24,335 nt of DNA, taken from assembly GCA_002938115.1 (NCBI GenBank), contig PTKD01000004.1, positions 1 through 24,335 of the forward strand. Direction: 5' to 3'. A program made the translations under genes and the position numbers. Source of the stretch: Alphaproteobacteria bacterium MarineAlpha9_Bin7. Lineage in GTDB: Bacteria; Pseudomonadota; Alphaproteobacteria; UBA7887. Numbering within the stretch: position 1 is the first letter of the stretch; each line of letters starts with the position of its first letter. Below the pieces are notes generated by a model. The model was not told the DNA's origin, made no database searches, and was given only the letters and a program-made list of their open reading frames with translations. This document shows, piece by piece, positions 5,757 through 15,182 of this stretch.

Positions 5757-8735
5757 ATGGCTTTTAAACGTCCACACATAGTATCTGTACCATCTGGACA
5801 AGCCTTCCTTGAACAACTTGCGGATGGTTTGACAGATGATTTTTCCGATGCCGAACCTGAAGCGTTGGCAAGTGTTACGATCTTGCTGCCCACACGCCGC
5901 GCGACAAGACGTCTAAAGGAGGCGTTTTTACGTTCAAACAATAGTACCACATCGTTACTACCTTGCATTTACGCCATCGGAGATATCGAAGAGGAAGACT
6001 CCATAATCAACGGCTCCGAGTCAGTAAACGAGTTGATAAATAAAGCGCACTCAGTGCCGCCCACAATGTCACCAACAAGGCAAAAACTGCTGCTCGCAAA
6101 ATTAATACACCGATGGTGGGGTTCTCGCTCTGACGATAACATAAAGCCGTTTGACCAAGCGCTCCAAGTTGCCCGCGAACTCGTGAAGTTTCTGGATCAC
6201 TTCCAGACAGCACGACTGGATATTGCGTCTTTCGACACGTTAGTTCCAGAGGACTACGCGGCGCATTGGAGGGAGACCATTGATTTTCTTCGCATCATCA
6301 CGGAGCAATGGCCGGCGTTTCTAGAGGAACAGAATTTAGTTGATCCGGCGACGCGACGAACCCGTATGCTCGAAAAGCTTTCCCGACAATGGCAGGATAA
6401 TCCACCAACAACACCTGTCTTGGCGGCCGGCTCGACCGGTAGCCTGCCAGCAACAACGGACTTGCTTGCTGTAGTGGCCAAGTTACCCCTCGGATGTGTT
6501 TTGGTGCCGGGCCTCGACCAAGAGCTTGACCAAGAAAGCTGGGAAGCGCTCGGAGAAACACACCCACAACATGGGTTAAAACGCCTTCTTCACCGACTGA
6601 AAGTTGAAAGATCAGCTGTACCAAATTGGGGAGAAGTAGAAGGATACACTGGCAACGTCGAACGCAGACGTTTGCTTTCTGAGGTAATGAGGCCGGAACC
6701 AACATGTACAAATTGGCACAAGATTGTGTCGATTGATCCCGTGGCGGTACAAGGGTTAAGCCGCGTCACTTGCCCTAGCCTTACGGCGGAGGCCACTGTG
6801 ATCGCGATGATGATGCGTGATGCTTTGGGGACAACGGGCCACACGGCAGCACTTGTGACACCAGACCGTGAATTAGCACGGCGAGTAAAAGTTGAACTTC
6901 GGCGCTGGAAACTCAGTGTAGACGATTCTGCAGGAATACCGTTTTTGGAAACAAGCGTAGGTGTGTTGCTCCACCTAATAGCGAACATGGCCAACGCACA
7001 AGCCGCTCCAATCCCTCTTCTCGCGATGCTCAAACATCCGCTTTGCGCCGGTGGCACGACACACTCGATCTTTCGCCACCACGTCTCAGAGCTCGAACGC
7101 TCGACGCTTCGCAGATCTCTCCCTGCACCGGGCTTTAAGGGATTGCTAAAGGAATTATCATCAACATTTGCTGCAGAGGAGTTAGTAGGGTGGGTTCAGT
7201 CAATTGCCTCAGCTGGAGAACATCTACTGTCTCTCACCTCCTCTACCTCGGTATCACTTAGTGACGTCATATTATCCCACATTTCGTTTGCAGAATGGTT
7301 AACGACAAATATCGAGTGCCCCGGCATAACTCCCTTATGGGAAACTGATTGCGGCGAGACAGCTAAAAAACTCCTTGGAGATCTGGCAGTTATGGTACGA
7401 GAAGCTGGTCCCATACGTGGCAAAGAATATGCCTCAATTTTTGTTAAGCTCCTGTCGGACGTATTCATTCGTCCCAAGCTTGATGGACGATCACGTTTGT
7501 ATATTTGGGGGCCCTTGGAGGCACGTCTTCAGCAAGCCGACTTAGTCATAGTCGGTGGCTTAAACGAAGGAACATGGCCACGACACACTGGTGCCGATTC
7601 CTGGTTGAGCCGTTCTATGCGTCACTCTCTTGGTCTACCAGGGCCCGAGCAGACAATTGGGCTTTCGGCCCATGATTTCAGTCAGCTCTTTTGTGCTCCT
7701 AACGTGGTGCTAACTCGAAGTGCTAAAAATGCCGGCGCGGGGACAGTTCCGTCTCGATGGCTGGTTCGTCTCGATGCCGTTCTCCGTCGCATCGGCCTGG
7801 CGTCAAGGACTGACCGTAGCGCTCATTGGACAACCCTATCTGCACTCCTCGACAAAGCCACTGATTCTCATAGGAAAATAAAACCTCCCGCTCCGTGCCC
7901 TCCACTTTCTGCGCGACCGCGCCAGATGTCCGTAACCCACGTCGAACGATGGATACACAATCCTTATGAGGTTTATGCCCGCGATATACTTGGGCTTCGA
8001 CCGCTCCGTCCTATCAACGCTGCACACGACGCAGCGGATTATGGCAATACCATCCACGACATACTCGATCGTTTCATACAGGAGTATCCAAACAAATTGC
8101 CTGACGAGGCATTAGACCATCTACTTGCTATCGGCATGGATTGCTTCGGTTCCAAGCCTGCAAAACCCAGCGTGCAACCGTTCTGGTGGTCCCGATTTGA
8201 ACGTATGGCCAACTGGTTCATCGGACTGGAAAGAGCCAGAAGAACTGCAATTGTCGAGTCATTGGCGGAACAGACGGGCAGTTTGGAGATTGATGCGCCT
8301 GGCGGCACTTTTACGCTAACCGCCAAAGCAGATCGTATCGACCGATACGGCGATGGCACGCTCGACATTATCGACTATAAAACCGGCATACCTCCAAGCA
8401 TGGCGAAAGTCTCTTCGGGTGAGGCACCACAGTTGCCGCTCGAGGCAGCGATCGCAAACAGAGGTGGCTTTAAGAACTTGGTTGGCGGCCCATCTCGAGC
8501 TTTGGTATACATCCGGCTCAGCGGAGGAGAGCCGGCAGGCGAGTCGTGGGTCATGGACCAAGATGTCTCCGCTCTGTCGGAAGAGGCGCTATCTGGGGTG
8601 AAGTCACTTGTGGCTGCGTTCGACGACAACTCCACTCCGTATCACGCAACGCCAATTGCCGATCAGACCATGCGGCACAGTGCATATCAACATCTCGCGA
8701 GGGTTTTAGAATGGTCTTCGGGCGGTGATGAATGA
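5757..8735 (+). CDS. addB: Double-strand break repair protein AddB (alphaproteobacterial type)
   Basis: Nuclease subunit of the AddAB helicase-nuclease, which resects double-strand breaks for RecA loading. The product is 992 residues, a usual length for the alphaproteobacterial subfamily. The N-terminus has the degenerate nucleotide-binding segment VTILLPTRRATRRLKEAFL (about 40-58). The middle has VIVGGLNEGTWP, typical of AddB. The C-terminal RecB-like nuclease domain is complete: VTHVERWIHNPYEVYARDIL, GNTIHDIL with His767, KADRIDRYGDG, and LDIIDYKTG with Asp873 and Lys875, followed by QLPLEAAI. I do not see the cysteine set that binds an iron-sulphur cluster in Bacillus AddB. AAAGG at 5742-5746 precedes ATG 5757. 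The stop overlaps the addA start by 4 bases. Confidence 0.95.
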   Translation: MAFKRPHIVSVPSGQAFLEQLADGLTDDFSDAEPEALASVTILLPTRRATRRLKEAFLRSNNSTTSLLPCIYAIGDIEEEDSIINGSESVNELINKAHSVPPTMSPTRQKLLLAKLIHRWWGSRSDDNIKPFDQALQVARELVKFLDHFQTARLDIASFDTLVPEDYAAHWRETIDFLRIITEQWPAFLEEQNLVDPATRRTRMLEKLSRQWQDNPPTTPVLAAGSTGSLPATTDLLAVVAKLPLGCVLVPGLDQELDQESWEALGETHPQHGLKRLLHRLKVERSAVPNWGEVEGYTGNVERRRLLSEVMRPEPTCTNWHKIVSIDPVAVQGLSRVTCPSLTAEATVIAMMMRDALGTTGHTAALVTPDRELARRVKVELRRWKLSVDDSAGIPFLETSVGVLLHLIANMANAQAAPIPLLAMLKHPLCAGGTTHSIFRHHVSELERSTLRRSLPAPGFKGLLKELSSTFAAEELVGWVQSIASAGEHLLSLTSSTSVSLSDVILSHISFAEWLTTNIECPGITPLWETDCGETAKKLLGDLAVMVREAGPIRGKEYASIFVKLLSDVFIRPKLDGRSRLYIWGPLEARLQQADLVIVGGLNEGTWPRHTGADSWLSRSMRHSLGLPGPEQTIGLSAHDFSQLFCAPNVVLTRSAKNAGAGTVPSRWLVRLDAVLRRIGLASRTDRSAHWTTLSALLDKATDSHRKIKPPAPCPPLSARPRQMSVTHVERWIHNPYEVYARDILGLRPLRPINAAHDAADYGNTIHDILDRFIQEYPNKLPDEALDHLLAIGMDCFGSKPAKPSVQPFWWSRFERMANWFIGLERARRTAIVESLAEQTGSLEIDAPGGTFTLTAKADRIDRYGDGTLDIIDYKTGIPPSMAKVSSGEAPQLPLEAAIANRGGFKNLVGGPSRALVYIRLSGGEPAGESWVMDQDVSALSEEALSGVKSLVAAFDDNSTPYHATPIADQTMRHSAYQHLARVLEWSSGGDE

Positions 8736-11494
8736 TGAATCTTGCCTCCTCTGTCACAAAAACAAAACGCCGCCAGCGACTAGCCTCTGATCCCAGTACG
8801 TCGGCTTGGGTTTCAGCTTCAGCTGGCACCGGGAAGACAAAGGCTCTGAACGACAGAACCTTGCGCTTGCTGCTGGGTGGCACTCCGCCACAGCAAATAC
8901 TGTGCTTAACGTTCACACGCGCGGCCGCCGCCGAGATGGCAAACCGCCTGAACCAACGCCTAGTCTCATGGGCCATAGTCAACGAAGAACAGCTGGTCCA
9001 TGATCTGAAAGATCTGACTGGAGTAAGTGCTGATAAACCTACGCGGGAACGAGCAAGATGCCTACTCGCCCGGGTCTTGGATGCCCCTGGAGGCATGCGA
9101 ATACAAACTATTCATTCTTTTTGCGAAACCTTGCTCGGTCGATTTCCTTTGGAAGCTAATATCACCCCCCATTTTTCCGTCATAGATGAACAAACTGCAG
9201 CGGAGTTATTAGAAACCACAATCGATGAATTGCTCAGCAATTTTCAAACTAACGATGACCTGAATTTTACAAAGGCGTTAAAAGTCGTTGCGTTCCACAC
9301 AAATGATATTGGATTTCGCGCCCTCATTGCAGAACTGACCGCCGACCGAACACGAATTGCAAATTTATTAGCTGATGGCGGATTGCAGGGAGCGGCGCGT
9401 TGCATTCGATCCACTTTATCCTTAACCGAAGCCGATACACCACAAAGCATTCTGGCCTCCGCCTGCGCCGATGACGCTTTTGATTCCAAGGGACTCCGTC
9501 AGGCAACTACAGTAATGGCCAAAGGGGCCAAAACAGATATTGATCGCGCAATAAGTATTAAAGCTTGGATCTCCAAAAGCCCAACAGACCGTATCTTGAG
9601 TTTCAGCGAGTACAGCCGTGCCTTTCTCACCATAGGTAGTGTCCCTTTAACTCGCCTGGTCACCAAATCAGTCTTATCCAACGCCTTTCCTACTGCACAA
9701 ATCCTGCAATTGGAGCAAAACCGGCTTAAATTAATTAAGGATAAGGAAAAGAAAGCTCTTCTTTCTGAAGCTACCATTAGCTTACTTACGGTTGGTGATG
9801 CCCTTATTGAGGCGTATCAAAATGCAAAAGCATCACGGAATTTTCTTGACTACGATGATCTGATTTTAAAGACGCGGGATATGCTGCGCCAACCCGGTGC
9901 CGCCGCTTGGGTTTTGTATAAGTTGGACGGTGGAATCGACCACGTCTTGATCGACGAAGCACAAGACACGAATCCGGATCAATGGCAAGTTATCCAATCT
10001 TTGACGGAAGAATTCTTCGCTGGCGCCGGAGCGCGCGCGCAGAACCGCACGGTCTTCGCCGTCGGAGATACCAAGCAATCTATTTACAGTTTCCAGCGCG
10101 CTGACCCCGATGCTTTCAACCAAATGCAAGAATATTTTGGTGACCGAGTTAAGCGTTCTTGTTCGGAATGGAACCACATCACGCTTGATACCTCTTTCCG
10201 ATCGAGTGCGGCGATACTAGAGTCGGTGGATCTTGTATTTTCGCAACCGTCAGCAAATGACGGCGTGTTGGCGCCACAAATGCAAGTAAAACATTATGCG
10301 AGTCGGACAGATACGGAGGGGATGATCGAAATTTGGCCGTTAATCGAGAAAAGCCAAAAATCAAATGTTAGCCCTTGGATCACACCAATAACACAAGTCA
10401 ACGTAGAATCTGCCTGCACTATCTTAGCCAATTTAGTTGCAGAAAAAATTAAAGAATTATGCTCCGGCCATACTGTATTGTCTCGGGCACGGGTGATTCG
10501 CCCCCGAGATATCATGGTTCTCGTCCGGAGACGTAGCGCTTTTGTCACTGACTTGGTTCGGGCGCTTAAAACATCTCACGTCCCGGTATCTGGCGTAGAT
10601 CGCCTTGTCCTGACCGAACATATCGCAGTAATGGATTTAATTTCTGTTGGTCGTTTCTTACTTATGCCAACCGATGATCTCAGCCTTGCTGAAGTTCTAA
10701 AAAGTCCCTTATGTGGGTTTGATGACGACGACTTGTTCATGATCGCTCATGATCGTGAGGGGTCTCTATGGCAGGCGCTATGTGCCCGCGAGGGACATAG
10801 CCCTGAATTTCGCACGGCGAAAAGAATGTTGGAATGCTTACTTCATGACGCCAACAAAAAGCCACCATACGAGCTGTATGCAGAACTGCTTTCTGGGGGT
10901 GGGGGACGCCGCGCATTCCAATCTCGACTTGGCGAAGAAGTGATAGACCCGTTGGACGAGTTTCTGTCACAGGCTCTATCTTATCAGTCTAGCCATGCAC
11001 CATCATTGCAAGAGTTTCTTGACAGGATTGAACGCGGGTCCATCACAGTGCGACGCGACCTCGAGCAAGATAGCATAGATGCTGTGCGAATTTTGACGGT
11101 CCATGGCGCAAAGGGCCTAGAGGCACCCATAGTGTTTTTACCGGACACGGTTCAAATCCCAAAGCAAACACCCCGTCTTCTTTGGTCGGCTGATCAACGA
11201 TGCCTCCTGTGGGCAGCACGCAAAACTTGGCTCGACGAAATTGGCGGAGCTTGGAGCAAAACAGCTGAGGAAAACCGCGATAGAGAATATCGTCGCCTGC
11301 TATACGTAGCGATGACCCGCGCTGCAGACCAGCTTTACGTATGCGGTTGGATCGGCAACAGGGCCCTCGACCGGCGGAGCTGGTACAATCTGATCCTTGA
11401 AGGCATTAAGGATAGTGCCAAAGCCGAACCAGATGCCTTTCTGGTCGACCGGAAGCTCGCAGTAAAGGGGTCTGTGCTGCGTTTAAGGGACTAG
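8732..11494 (+). CDS. addA: Double-strand break repair helicase AddA, lacking the C-terminal nuclease domain
   Basis: UvrD-like superfamily 1A helicase subunit of AddAB. Motifs in order: I at 29-36 (ASAGTGKT), ILCLTFTRAAAAEMANRL, IQTIHSFCETLLGRFP, II LIDEAQDTN near 408, III AVGDTKQSIYSFQRADP, IV TSFRSS, V ILTVHGAKGLEAPIVFLPD, and VI LLYVAMTRAADQLYVCG (856-872). All helicase motifs look intact. The protein stops at 920 residues, about 50 after motif VI, whereas family members usually run to about 1100-1200 with a RecB-like nuclease domain carrying a DYKT motif. No such motif is present here or in the 150 bases downstream. The ATG overlaps the addB stop (ATGA). A real domain loss seems more likely than a frameshift, because there is no room for the missing part before trxA. 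Confidence 0.93.
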   Translation: MMNLASSVTKTKRRQRLASDPSTSAWVSASAGTGKTKALNDRTLRLLLGGTPPQQILCLTFTRAAAAEMANRLNQRLVSWAIVNEEQLVHDLKDLTGVSADKPTRERARCLLARVLDAPGGMRIQTIHSFCETLLGRFPLEANITPHFSVIDEQTAAELLETTIDELLSNFQTNDDLNFTKALKVVAFHTNDIGFRALIAELTADRTRIANLLADGGLQGAARCIRSTLSLTEADTPQSILASACADDAFDSKGLRQATTVMAKGAKTDIDRAISIKAWISKSPTDRILSFSEYSRAFLTIGSVPLTRLVTKSVLSNAFPTAQILQLEQNRLKLIKDKEKKALLSEATISLLTVGDALIEAYQNAKASRNFLDYDDLILKTRDMLRQPGAAAWVLYKLDGGIDHVLIDEAQDTNPDQWQVIQSLTEEFFAGAGARAQNRTVFAVGDTKQSIYSFQRADPDAFNQMQEYFGDRVKRSCSEWNHITLDTSFRSSAAILESVDLVFSQPSANDGVLAPQMQVKHYASRTDTEGMIEIWPLIEKSQKSNVSPWITPITQVNVESACTILANLVAEKIKELCSGHTVLSRARVIRPRDIMVLVRRRSAFVTDLVRALKTSHVPVSGVDRLVLTEHIAVMDLISVGRFLLMPTDDLSLAEVLKSPLCGFDDDDLFMIAHDREGSLWQALCAREGHSPEFRTAKRMLECLLHDANKKPPYELYAELLSGGGGRRAFQSRLGEEVIDPLDEFLSQALSYQSSHAPSLQEFLDRIERGSITVRRDLEQDSIDAVRILTVHGAKGLEAPIVFLPDTVQIPKQTPRLLWSADQRCLLWAARKTWLDEIGGAWSKTAEENRDREYRRLLYVAMTRAADQLYVCGWIGNRALDRRSWYNLILEGIKDSAKAEPDAFLVDRKLAVKGSVLRLRD

Positions 11495-11644
11495 CAGCCG
11501 TACGAACACTCGGCCGATTAAGAATTCCATCTTTTTTACGGACTTATGTTAGAAAATAACTGCCATGCAGATGCGAACAGATGTATAGGTTATGACCGCA
11601 AGAGGTGATATGAGAAAAAGAATTTTTGTCTGAAAGGGTGGCTT
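11495..11644. promoter_or_regulatory. addA-trxA spacer, probable trxA promoter region
   Basis: A 150-base A/T-rich spacer with no gene. It contains loose promoter-like hexamers (for example TTTACG near 11535 and an AAATAA about 17 bases later), but none is strong. AAAGGGTGGCTT just before ATG 11645 provides the trxA ribosome binding site. No nuclease-domain sequence that could belong to addA is present in any + frame. Confidence 0.3.
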
Positions 11645-11965
11645 ATGACTCCGACTAAAGTGACTGACTCTTCGTTTCAAGCCGACGTAATTAAAGCCGA
11701 CAAACCTGTCTTAGTCGATTTCTGGGCAGAGTGGTGCGGTCCATGCATTCAGATTGCTCCTGCACTTGAAGAGCTTGCATTAGAATATGGCGAAAAGCTT
11801 ACGGTTGCTAAGGTCAATATCGACGAAAACCCTGAAACCCCGACGCGCTACGGCGTGCGCGGTATCCCCACTTTGATCTTGTTTAAAAACGGGGAAATCG
11901 CAGCAACTAAAGTTGGTGCCACAACTAAAAGCAAATTAGCTGAATGGATAGACATGTCAATCTAA
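11645..11965 (+). CDS. trxA: Thioredoxin
   Basis: Cytosolic thiol-disulphide reductase that keeps ribonucleotide reductase and other proteins reduced, itself recycled by thioredoxin reductase. The product is 106 residues, a single thioredoxin fold with no signal peptide. The active site is WCGPC with Cys31 and Cys34, after DFWAEW; the cis-proline is in GIPTLILF (Pro75). The residue after the second Cys is Ile rather than the usual Lys (CGPCIQIAP). AAAGGGTGG lies 5-12 bases before ATG. It follows addA by 150 bases, so it may have its own promoter, and it converges on folC. Confidence 0.97.
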   Translation: MTPTKVTDSSFQADVIKADKPVLVDFWAEWCGPCIQIAPALEELALEYGEKLTVAKVNIDENPETPTRYGVRGIPTLILFKNGEIAATKVGATTKSKLAEWIDMSI

Positions 11966-12046
11966 GCACACACTAGGAACGAATATCATCGTGAATTGAG
12001 AAGTAATAAAATTAAGATACCACTCGAACCCAATGAGCAACACCAA
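11966..12046. other. Convergent trxA/folC junction
   Basis: This 81-base convergent spacer should hold the ends of two transcripts. I looked for a GC-rich hairpin followed by a T-run on either strand and did not find one. Termination here may be Rho-dependent or occur further on. Confidence 0.4.
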
Positions 12047-13381
12047 TTAGACATGTCGTTTTCTAAAAGATGGTCGCAATTTTCGTTGCGGCCTTCCGTT
12101 TGAGGCTTCATTATTCGCCGCAAGAACTTGGCCGGCTAAGTATAGAGAGCCACAAATCAGTACGTGCGACTGTGTCGAACTTGCAGCCTTGATAGCAGCT
12201 ACGATGTTGGGAGCCTGTTCTGCGGTCAAGCCCAGGCGGCGTGCGCAAATAGTTAGGTTCGCAGCAGAAATACTGCTGCTCTCTCCAGCAATCGAGATCC
12301 CCCAGAAACGCTCCACATATGGTACAAGTGGAGCAAGAAACTCTTCGGGTGACTTGTTGTCTAACATGCCAACGATTAGCCGTAGCGGACGATCCATAAG
12401 GTGCTTCCGGACGGTATCAGCCAACACCGTGCCGGCTGCCGCATTGTGACCGCCATCAACCCACAACTGAACATCCAACGATACATCGCGTGTCAAATCG
12501 CCGCGAGCAAGTAGCTGAAGTCGAGCAGGCCATTCAACCTGTGTTAGGCCTACACGCAGTGCAGAATCAGACACCGTAAACTCTGGCATCTGATCGAGGC
12601 TCGCGACGGCAATGCCAGCATTATCCCGTTGATGGTTCCCTACAAGACCGGGAATAGGGAATAAGCGCCGAGCTGCGGAAGATTCGAACACAGTGCCGAA
12701 TTCCCGATGCCGAAGTCGCCATTCATAATTTTGGCGCCATAGCGGCACGGCGCGTGCGTGCGCTACTCGTGTTATGACCCGCAGTGCAGATCGAGTTTGC
12801 GCACCAACAACCGCCGGACAATGAGATTTAAGAATTGCGGCCTTTTCTGCTGCGATCTGCAGAAGTCGATGACCAAGATGGAACTGATGATCGATCGAGA
12901 TCGGAGTCAATATCGTTAAATAGGGTTGAGTGATAAGGTTTGTCGCATCAAGCCTCCCCCCGAGCCCGGTCTCTATTAGGACAATATCGGCAGGAACCCG
13001 AGCAAAAGCTACGAAAGCCGCAGCAGTGGTCATCTCAAAAAACGTGATGGGATTGCCGCGATTGGCACGGATGCAATCCTTGAGTAGCTCCTCGAGTGCC
13101 TCATCTTCAATTAACCGACCACCAAGTCGAATGCGCTCATTGAAACGAACAAGATGCGGCGAGGTGTATACATGAACCCGATAGCCTGCAGCCTCAAGAA
13201 TCGCTCGCAGAAAAGCTATTACCGAGCCCTTCCCGTTGGTGCCCGCCACATGCACCACTGGAGGCAGATGCCTATCAGGCCGTCCGAGTAATACCAGTAA
13301 GCGCGCCATCCGGCCCAAACTTAAATCAATGGAAAGAGGGAAAAGCTCCCTAAGCCGACCGAGCAAAGTTTCGAGCGCCAA
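12047..13381 (-). CDS. folC: Bifunctional folylpolyglutamate synthase / dihydrofolate synthase
   Basis: Mur-ligase-type ATP-dependent enzyme that adds glutamate to dihydropteroate (making dihydrofolate) and to reduced folates. The product is 444 residues. It shows the P-loop HVAGTNGKGSV at 44-54, the loop TSPHLVRFNERI at 73-84, IETGLGGRLDATNL at 136-149, ISIDHQFHLG at 161-170, the Lys-containing EKAAILK at 179-185, and DGGHNAAAG at 309-317, which corresponds to the family's DGAHN motif. The start is TTG 13381, only 5 bases after the accD stop; it has no clear ribosome binding site, so it probably relies on coupling to accD. accD-folC is a widely conserved proteobacterial pair. It is the last gene of the minus-strand run. 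Confidence 0.95.
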   Translation of the reverse strand: MALETLLGRLRELFPLSIDLSLGRMARLLVLLGRPDRHLPPVVHVAGTNGKGSVIAFLRAILEAAGYRVHVYTSPHLVRFNERIRLGGRLIEDEALEELLKDCIRANRGNPITFFEMTTAAAFVAFARVPADIVLIETGLGGRLDATNLITQPYLTILTPISIDHQFHLGHRLLQIAAEKAAILKSHCPAVVGAQTRSALRVITRVAHARAVPLWRQNYEWRLRHREFGTVFESSAARRLFPIPGLVGNHQRDNAGIAVASLDQMPEFTVSDSALRVGLTQVEWPARLQLLARGDLTRDVSLDVQLWVDGGHNAAAGTVLADTVRKHLMDRPLRLIVGMLDNKSPEEFLAPLVPYVERFWGISIAGESSSISAANLTICARRLGLTAEQAPNIVAAIKAASSTQSHVLICGSLYLAGQVLAANNEASNGRPQRKLRPSFRKRHV

Positions 13382-13386
13382 GAGCG

Positions 13387-14340
13387 TCAGCGTTCTAGAG
13401 GAGGGCTATCCCCAGATGGGGTGTCATTCCCTAATGCCAACGCGGGGATATCCACGTCCTTATCCCCTATGTTAGCAATTTCCGCGGTTGGTCGCTTATC
13501 AAGCAATAGACCCACTAAGTTAATGAGACAATCCCGCAATTTATCTCGGCTGACGACCATGTCGATCATTCCGTGCTCAAACAAGTATTCGGATTTCTGA
13601 AAGCCATCTGGCAAACTTTCACGAATGGTATCTTCAATCACACGTGGCCCTGCAAACCCTACAAGCGCATCTGGTTCCGCCAAGGTTATATCACCAAGCA
13701 TGGCGAACGAGGCTGTCACGCCCCCGGTAGTCGGATGCGTAAGGATGACTATATAGGGCAATCCTGTTTCTCGGACCTCATCAAGTGCCACAATAGTGCG
13801 CGGCATCTGCATAAGACTTAGCACTCCCTCCTGCATACGAGCCCCGCCTGAGGCAGTAAAAATAAGCAAAGGTGCCTTCTGAAGAATTGCCAAGCGAGCA
13901 GCGGCAAGAAAACCATCACCAACTGCAACTCCCATTGAACCTGCCATAAAATTAAAATCAAGCGCACATACCACCGTCTGGTAACCACCGATCACACCAT
14001 GCGCCACAATAACCGCGTCGTCTCGACCCGTCTTGTTTTGAGCCTCCTTCAAACGATCGACATACCGTCTCCGATCGCGAAATTTGAGAGGATCCACGGG
14101 AGCAACGGGAAGTTCGATAGTCTGATAAGTCCCTTCATCAAACAGCAACGAGAATCGCTCCGACGGCTTAATAGCCATATGGTAGTCGCAATGGGGACAA
14201 ACCTTCTGACGCTCTGCAAGATCTCGATGAAAAATCATCTGTTCACAAGACGCGCATTTGACCCAAAGTGCATCTCCAATTTGGGCGCGATTAACGAGCG
14301 CCTGAATTTTTGGGCGCACAAAATTTGTTAACCAACTCAT
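13387..14340 (-). CDS. accD: Acetyl-CoA carboxylase carboxyltransferase subunit beta
   Basis: Zinc-ribbon beta subunit of the carboxyltransferase half of acetyl-CoA carboxylase, which moves CO2 from carboxybiotin to acetyl-CoA to make malonyl-CoA for fatty acid synthesis; it works with AccA in the cytosol. The product is 317 residues. The N-terminal zinc ribbon is C29-x2-C32-x15-C48-x2-C51 (KCASCEQ ... CPHCDYH). The crotonase-like core includes [27 protein letters not shown] and [16 protein letters not shown], with [14 protein letters not shown] further on. The ATG overlaps the trpA stop by 4 bases (ATGA), so the two are translationally coupled. AccA is not in the window. Confidence 0.97.
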   Translation of the reverse strand: MSWLTNFVRPKIQALVNRAQIGDALWVKCASCEQMIFHRDLAERQKVCPHCDYHMAIKPSERFSLLFDEGTYQTIELPVAPVDPLKFRDRRRYVDRLKEAQNKTGRDDAVIVAHGVIGGYQTVVCALDFNFMAGSMGVAVGDGFLAAARLAILQKAPLLIFTASGGARMQEGVLSLMQMPRTIVALDEVRETGLPYIVILTHPTTGGVTASFAMLGDITLAEPDALVGFAGPRVIEDTIRESLPDGFQKSEYLFEHGMIDMVVSRDKLRDCLINLVGLLLDKRPTAEIANIGDKDVDIPALALGNDTPSGDSPPLER

Positions 14341-15182
14341 ACCAGGCTCCTGCTCCGTGCTTGGTGAACGCCACTAGCTAGATCACTGGTCAAGGAAAGA
14401 ACGGCCTTCACGGGATCGCGTCCCTCCGCAATCCCATCCGTGATCTGATCCACAAGAGCTGATCCAACCACAGCCGCATCCGCGTGACGCGCAATTGACC
14501 CTGCTTGCTCAGGAGTACGAATACCAAACCCAACAGCAATCGGGAGGTCCGTATGAGCTCGCAACCTTCTTACTGCTGACGAAACAGAATCAGATCCCAC
14601 CACTCCCACGCCTGTAATGCCAGTCATTGACACATAGTAAAGAAAGCCACTGGCATTCCTCAGTACTATTGGTAAGCGCGTGTCGTCTGTCGTGGGCGTT
14701 GCCAAACGGATAAAATGAAGGCCAACTGCCCGTGCGGGCAGGCATAGTTCATCGTCCTCCTCTGGGGGAAGATCAACAACAATCAATCCATCAACCCCGG
14801 CCTCCATGGCATCAGCCAAAAACGAATCGACCCCATAGGAGTAAATCGGATTGTAATAGCCCATCAATATAACTGGGGTGTCCTGATCATTATTCCGGAA
14901 GCTGCGCACCATATTTAGGGTTCCGCCCATAGTTTGACCAGCGGCTAGGGCTCGCAAGCCAGCCGCTTGAATCGATGGGCCATCAGCCATTGGATCCGTG
15001 AATGGCATGCCAAGCTCAATCACATCCGAGCCAGCACGTGGAAGACCTTTCATAATCTCAAGAGCGGTCTGCAAATTCGGGTCCCCTGCAGTAATAAATG
15101 TCACAAGACCCGCGCGATTCTGCTTCCGCAAACTGTCAAATCGCTTTTCAAGTCGTTGATTTTTTTCGGCCAACGTGATCAC
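14337..15182 (-). CDS. trpA: Tryptophan synthase alpha subunit
   Basis: Splits indole-3-glycerol phosphate into indole and glyceraldehyde 3-phosphate; the indole is channelled to TrpB. The product is 281 residues with a TIM-barrel fold. The catalytic Glu56 is in [16 protein letters not shown], and the catalytic Asp is in [33 protein letters not shown] and [11 protein letters not shown], which carry the substrate and phosphate loops, are all present. The start is GTG 15182, overlapping the trpB stop as GTGA. It is followed directly by accD with another 4-base overlap, so trpB-trpA-accD form one translationally coupled unit. Confidence 0.97.
   Translation of the reverse strand: MITLAEKNQRLEKRFDSLRKQNRAGLVTFITAGDPNLQTALEIMKGLPRAGSDVIELGMPFTDPMADGPSIQAAGLRALAAGQTMGGTLNMVRSFRNNDQDTPVILMGYYNPIYSYGVDSFLADAMEAGVDGLIVVDLPPEEDDELCLPARAVGLHFIRLATPTTDDTRLPIVLRNASGFLYYVSMTGITGVGVVGSDSVSSAVRRLRAHTDLPIAVGFGIRTPEQAGSIARHADAAVVGSALVDQITDGIAEGRDPVKAVLSLTSDLASGVHQARSRSLV

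Noticed and set aside
11492..11644. AddA truncation as a simple frameshift or premature stop
   Set aside because: Reading past the TAG gives only eight codons to the next stop, and no frame of the 150-base spacer resembles a RecB-like nuclease. A single-base error cannot restore a domain of over 200 residues.
11966..12046. Bidirectional terminator between trxA and folC
   Set aside because: Expected from the convergent layout, but no stable hairpin with a T-run was found.
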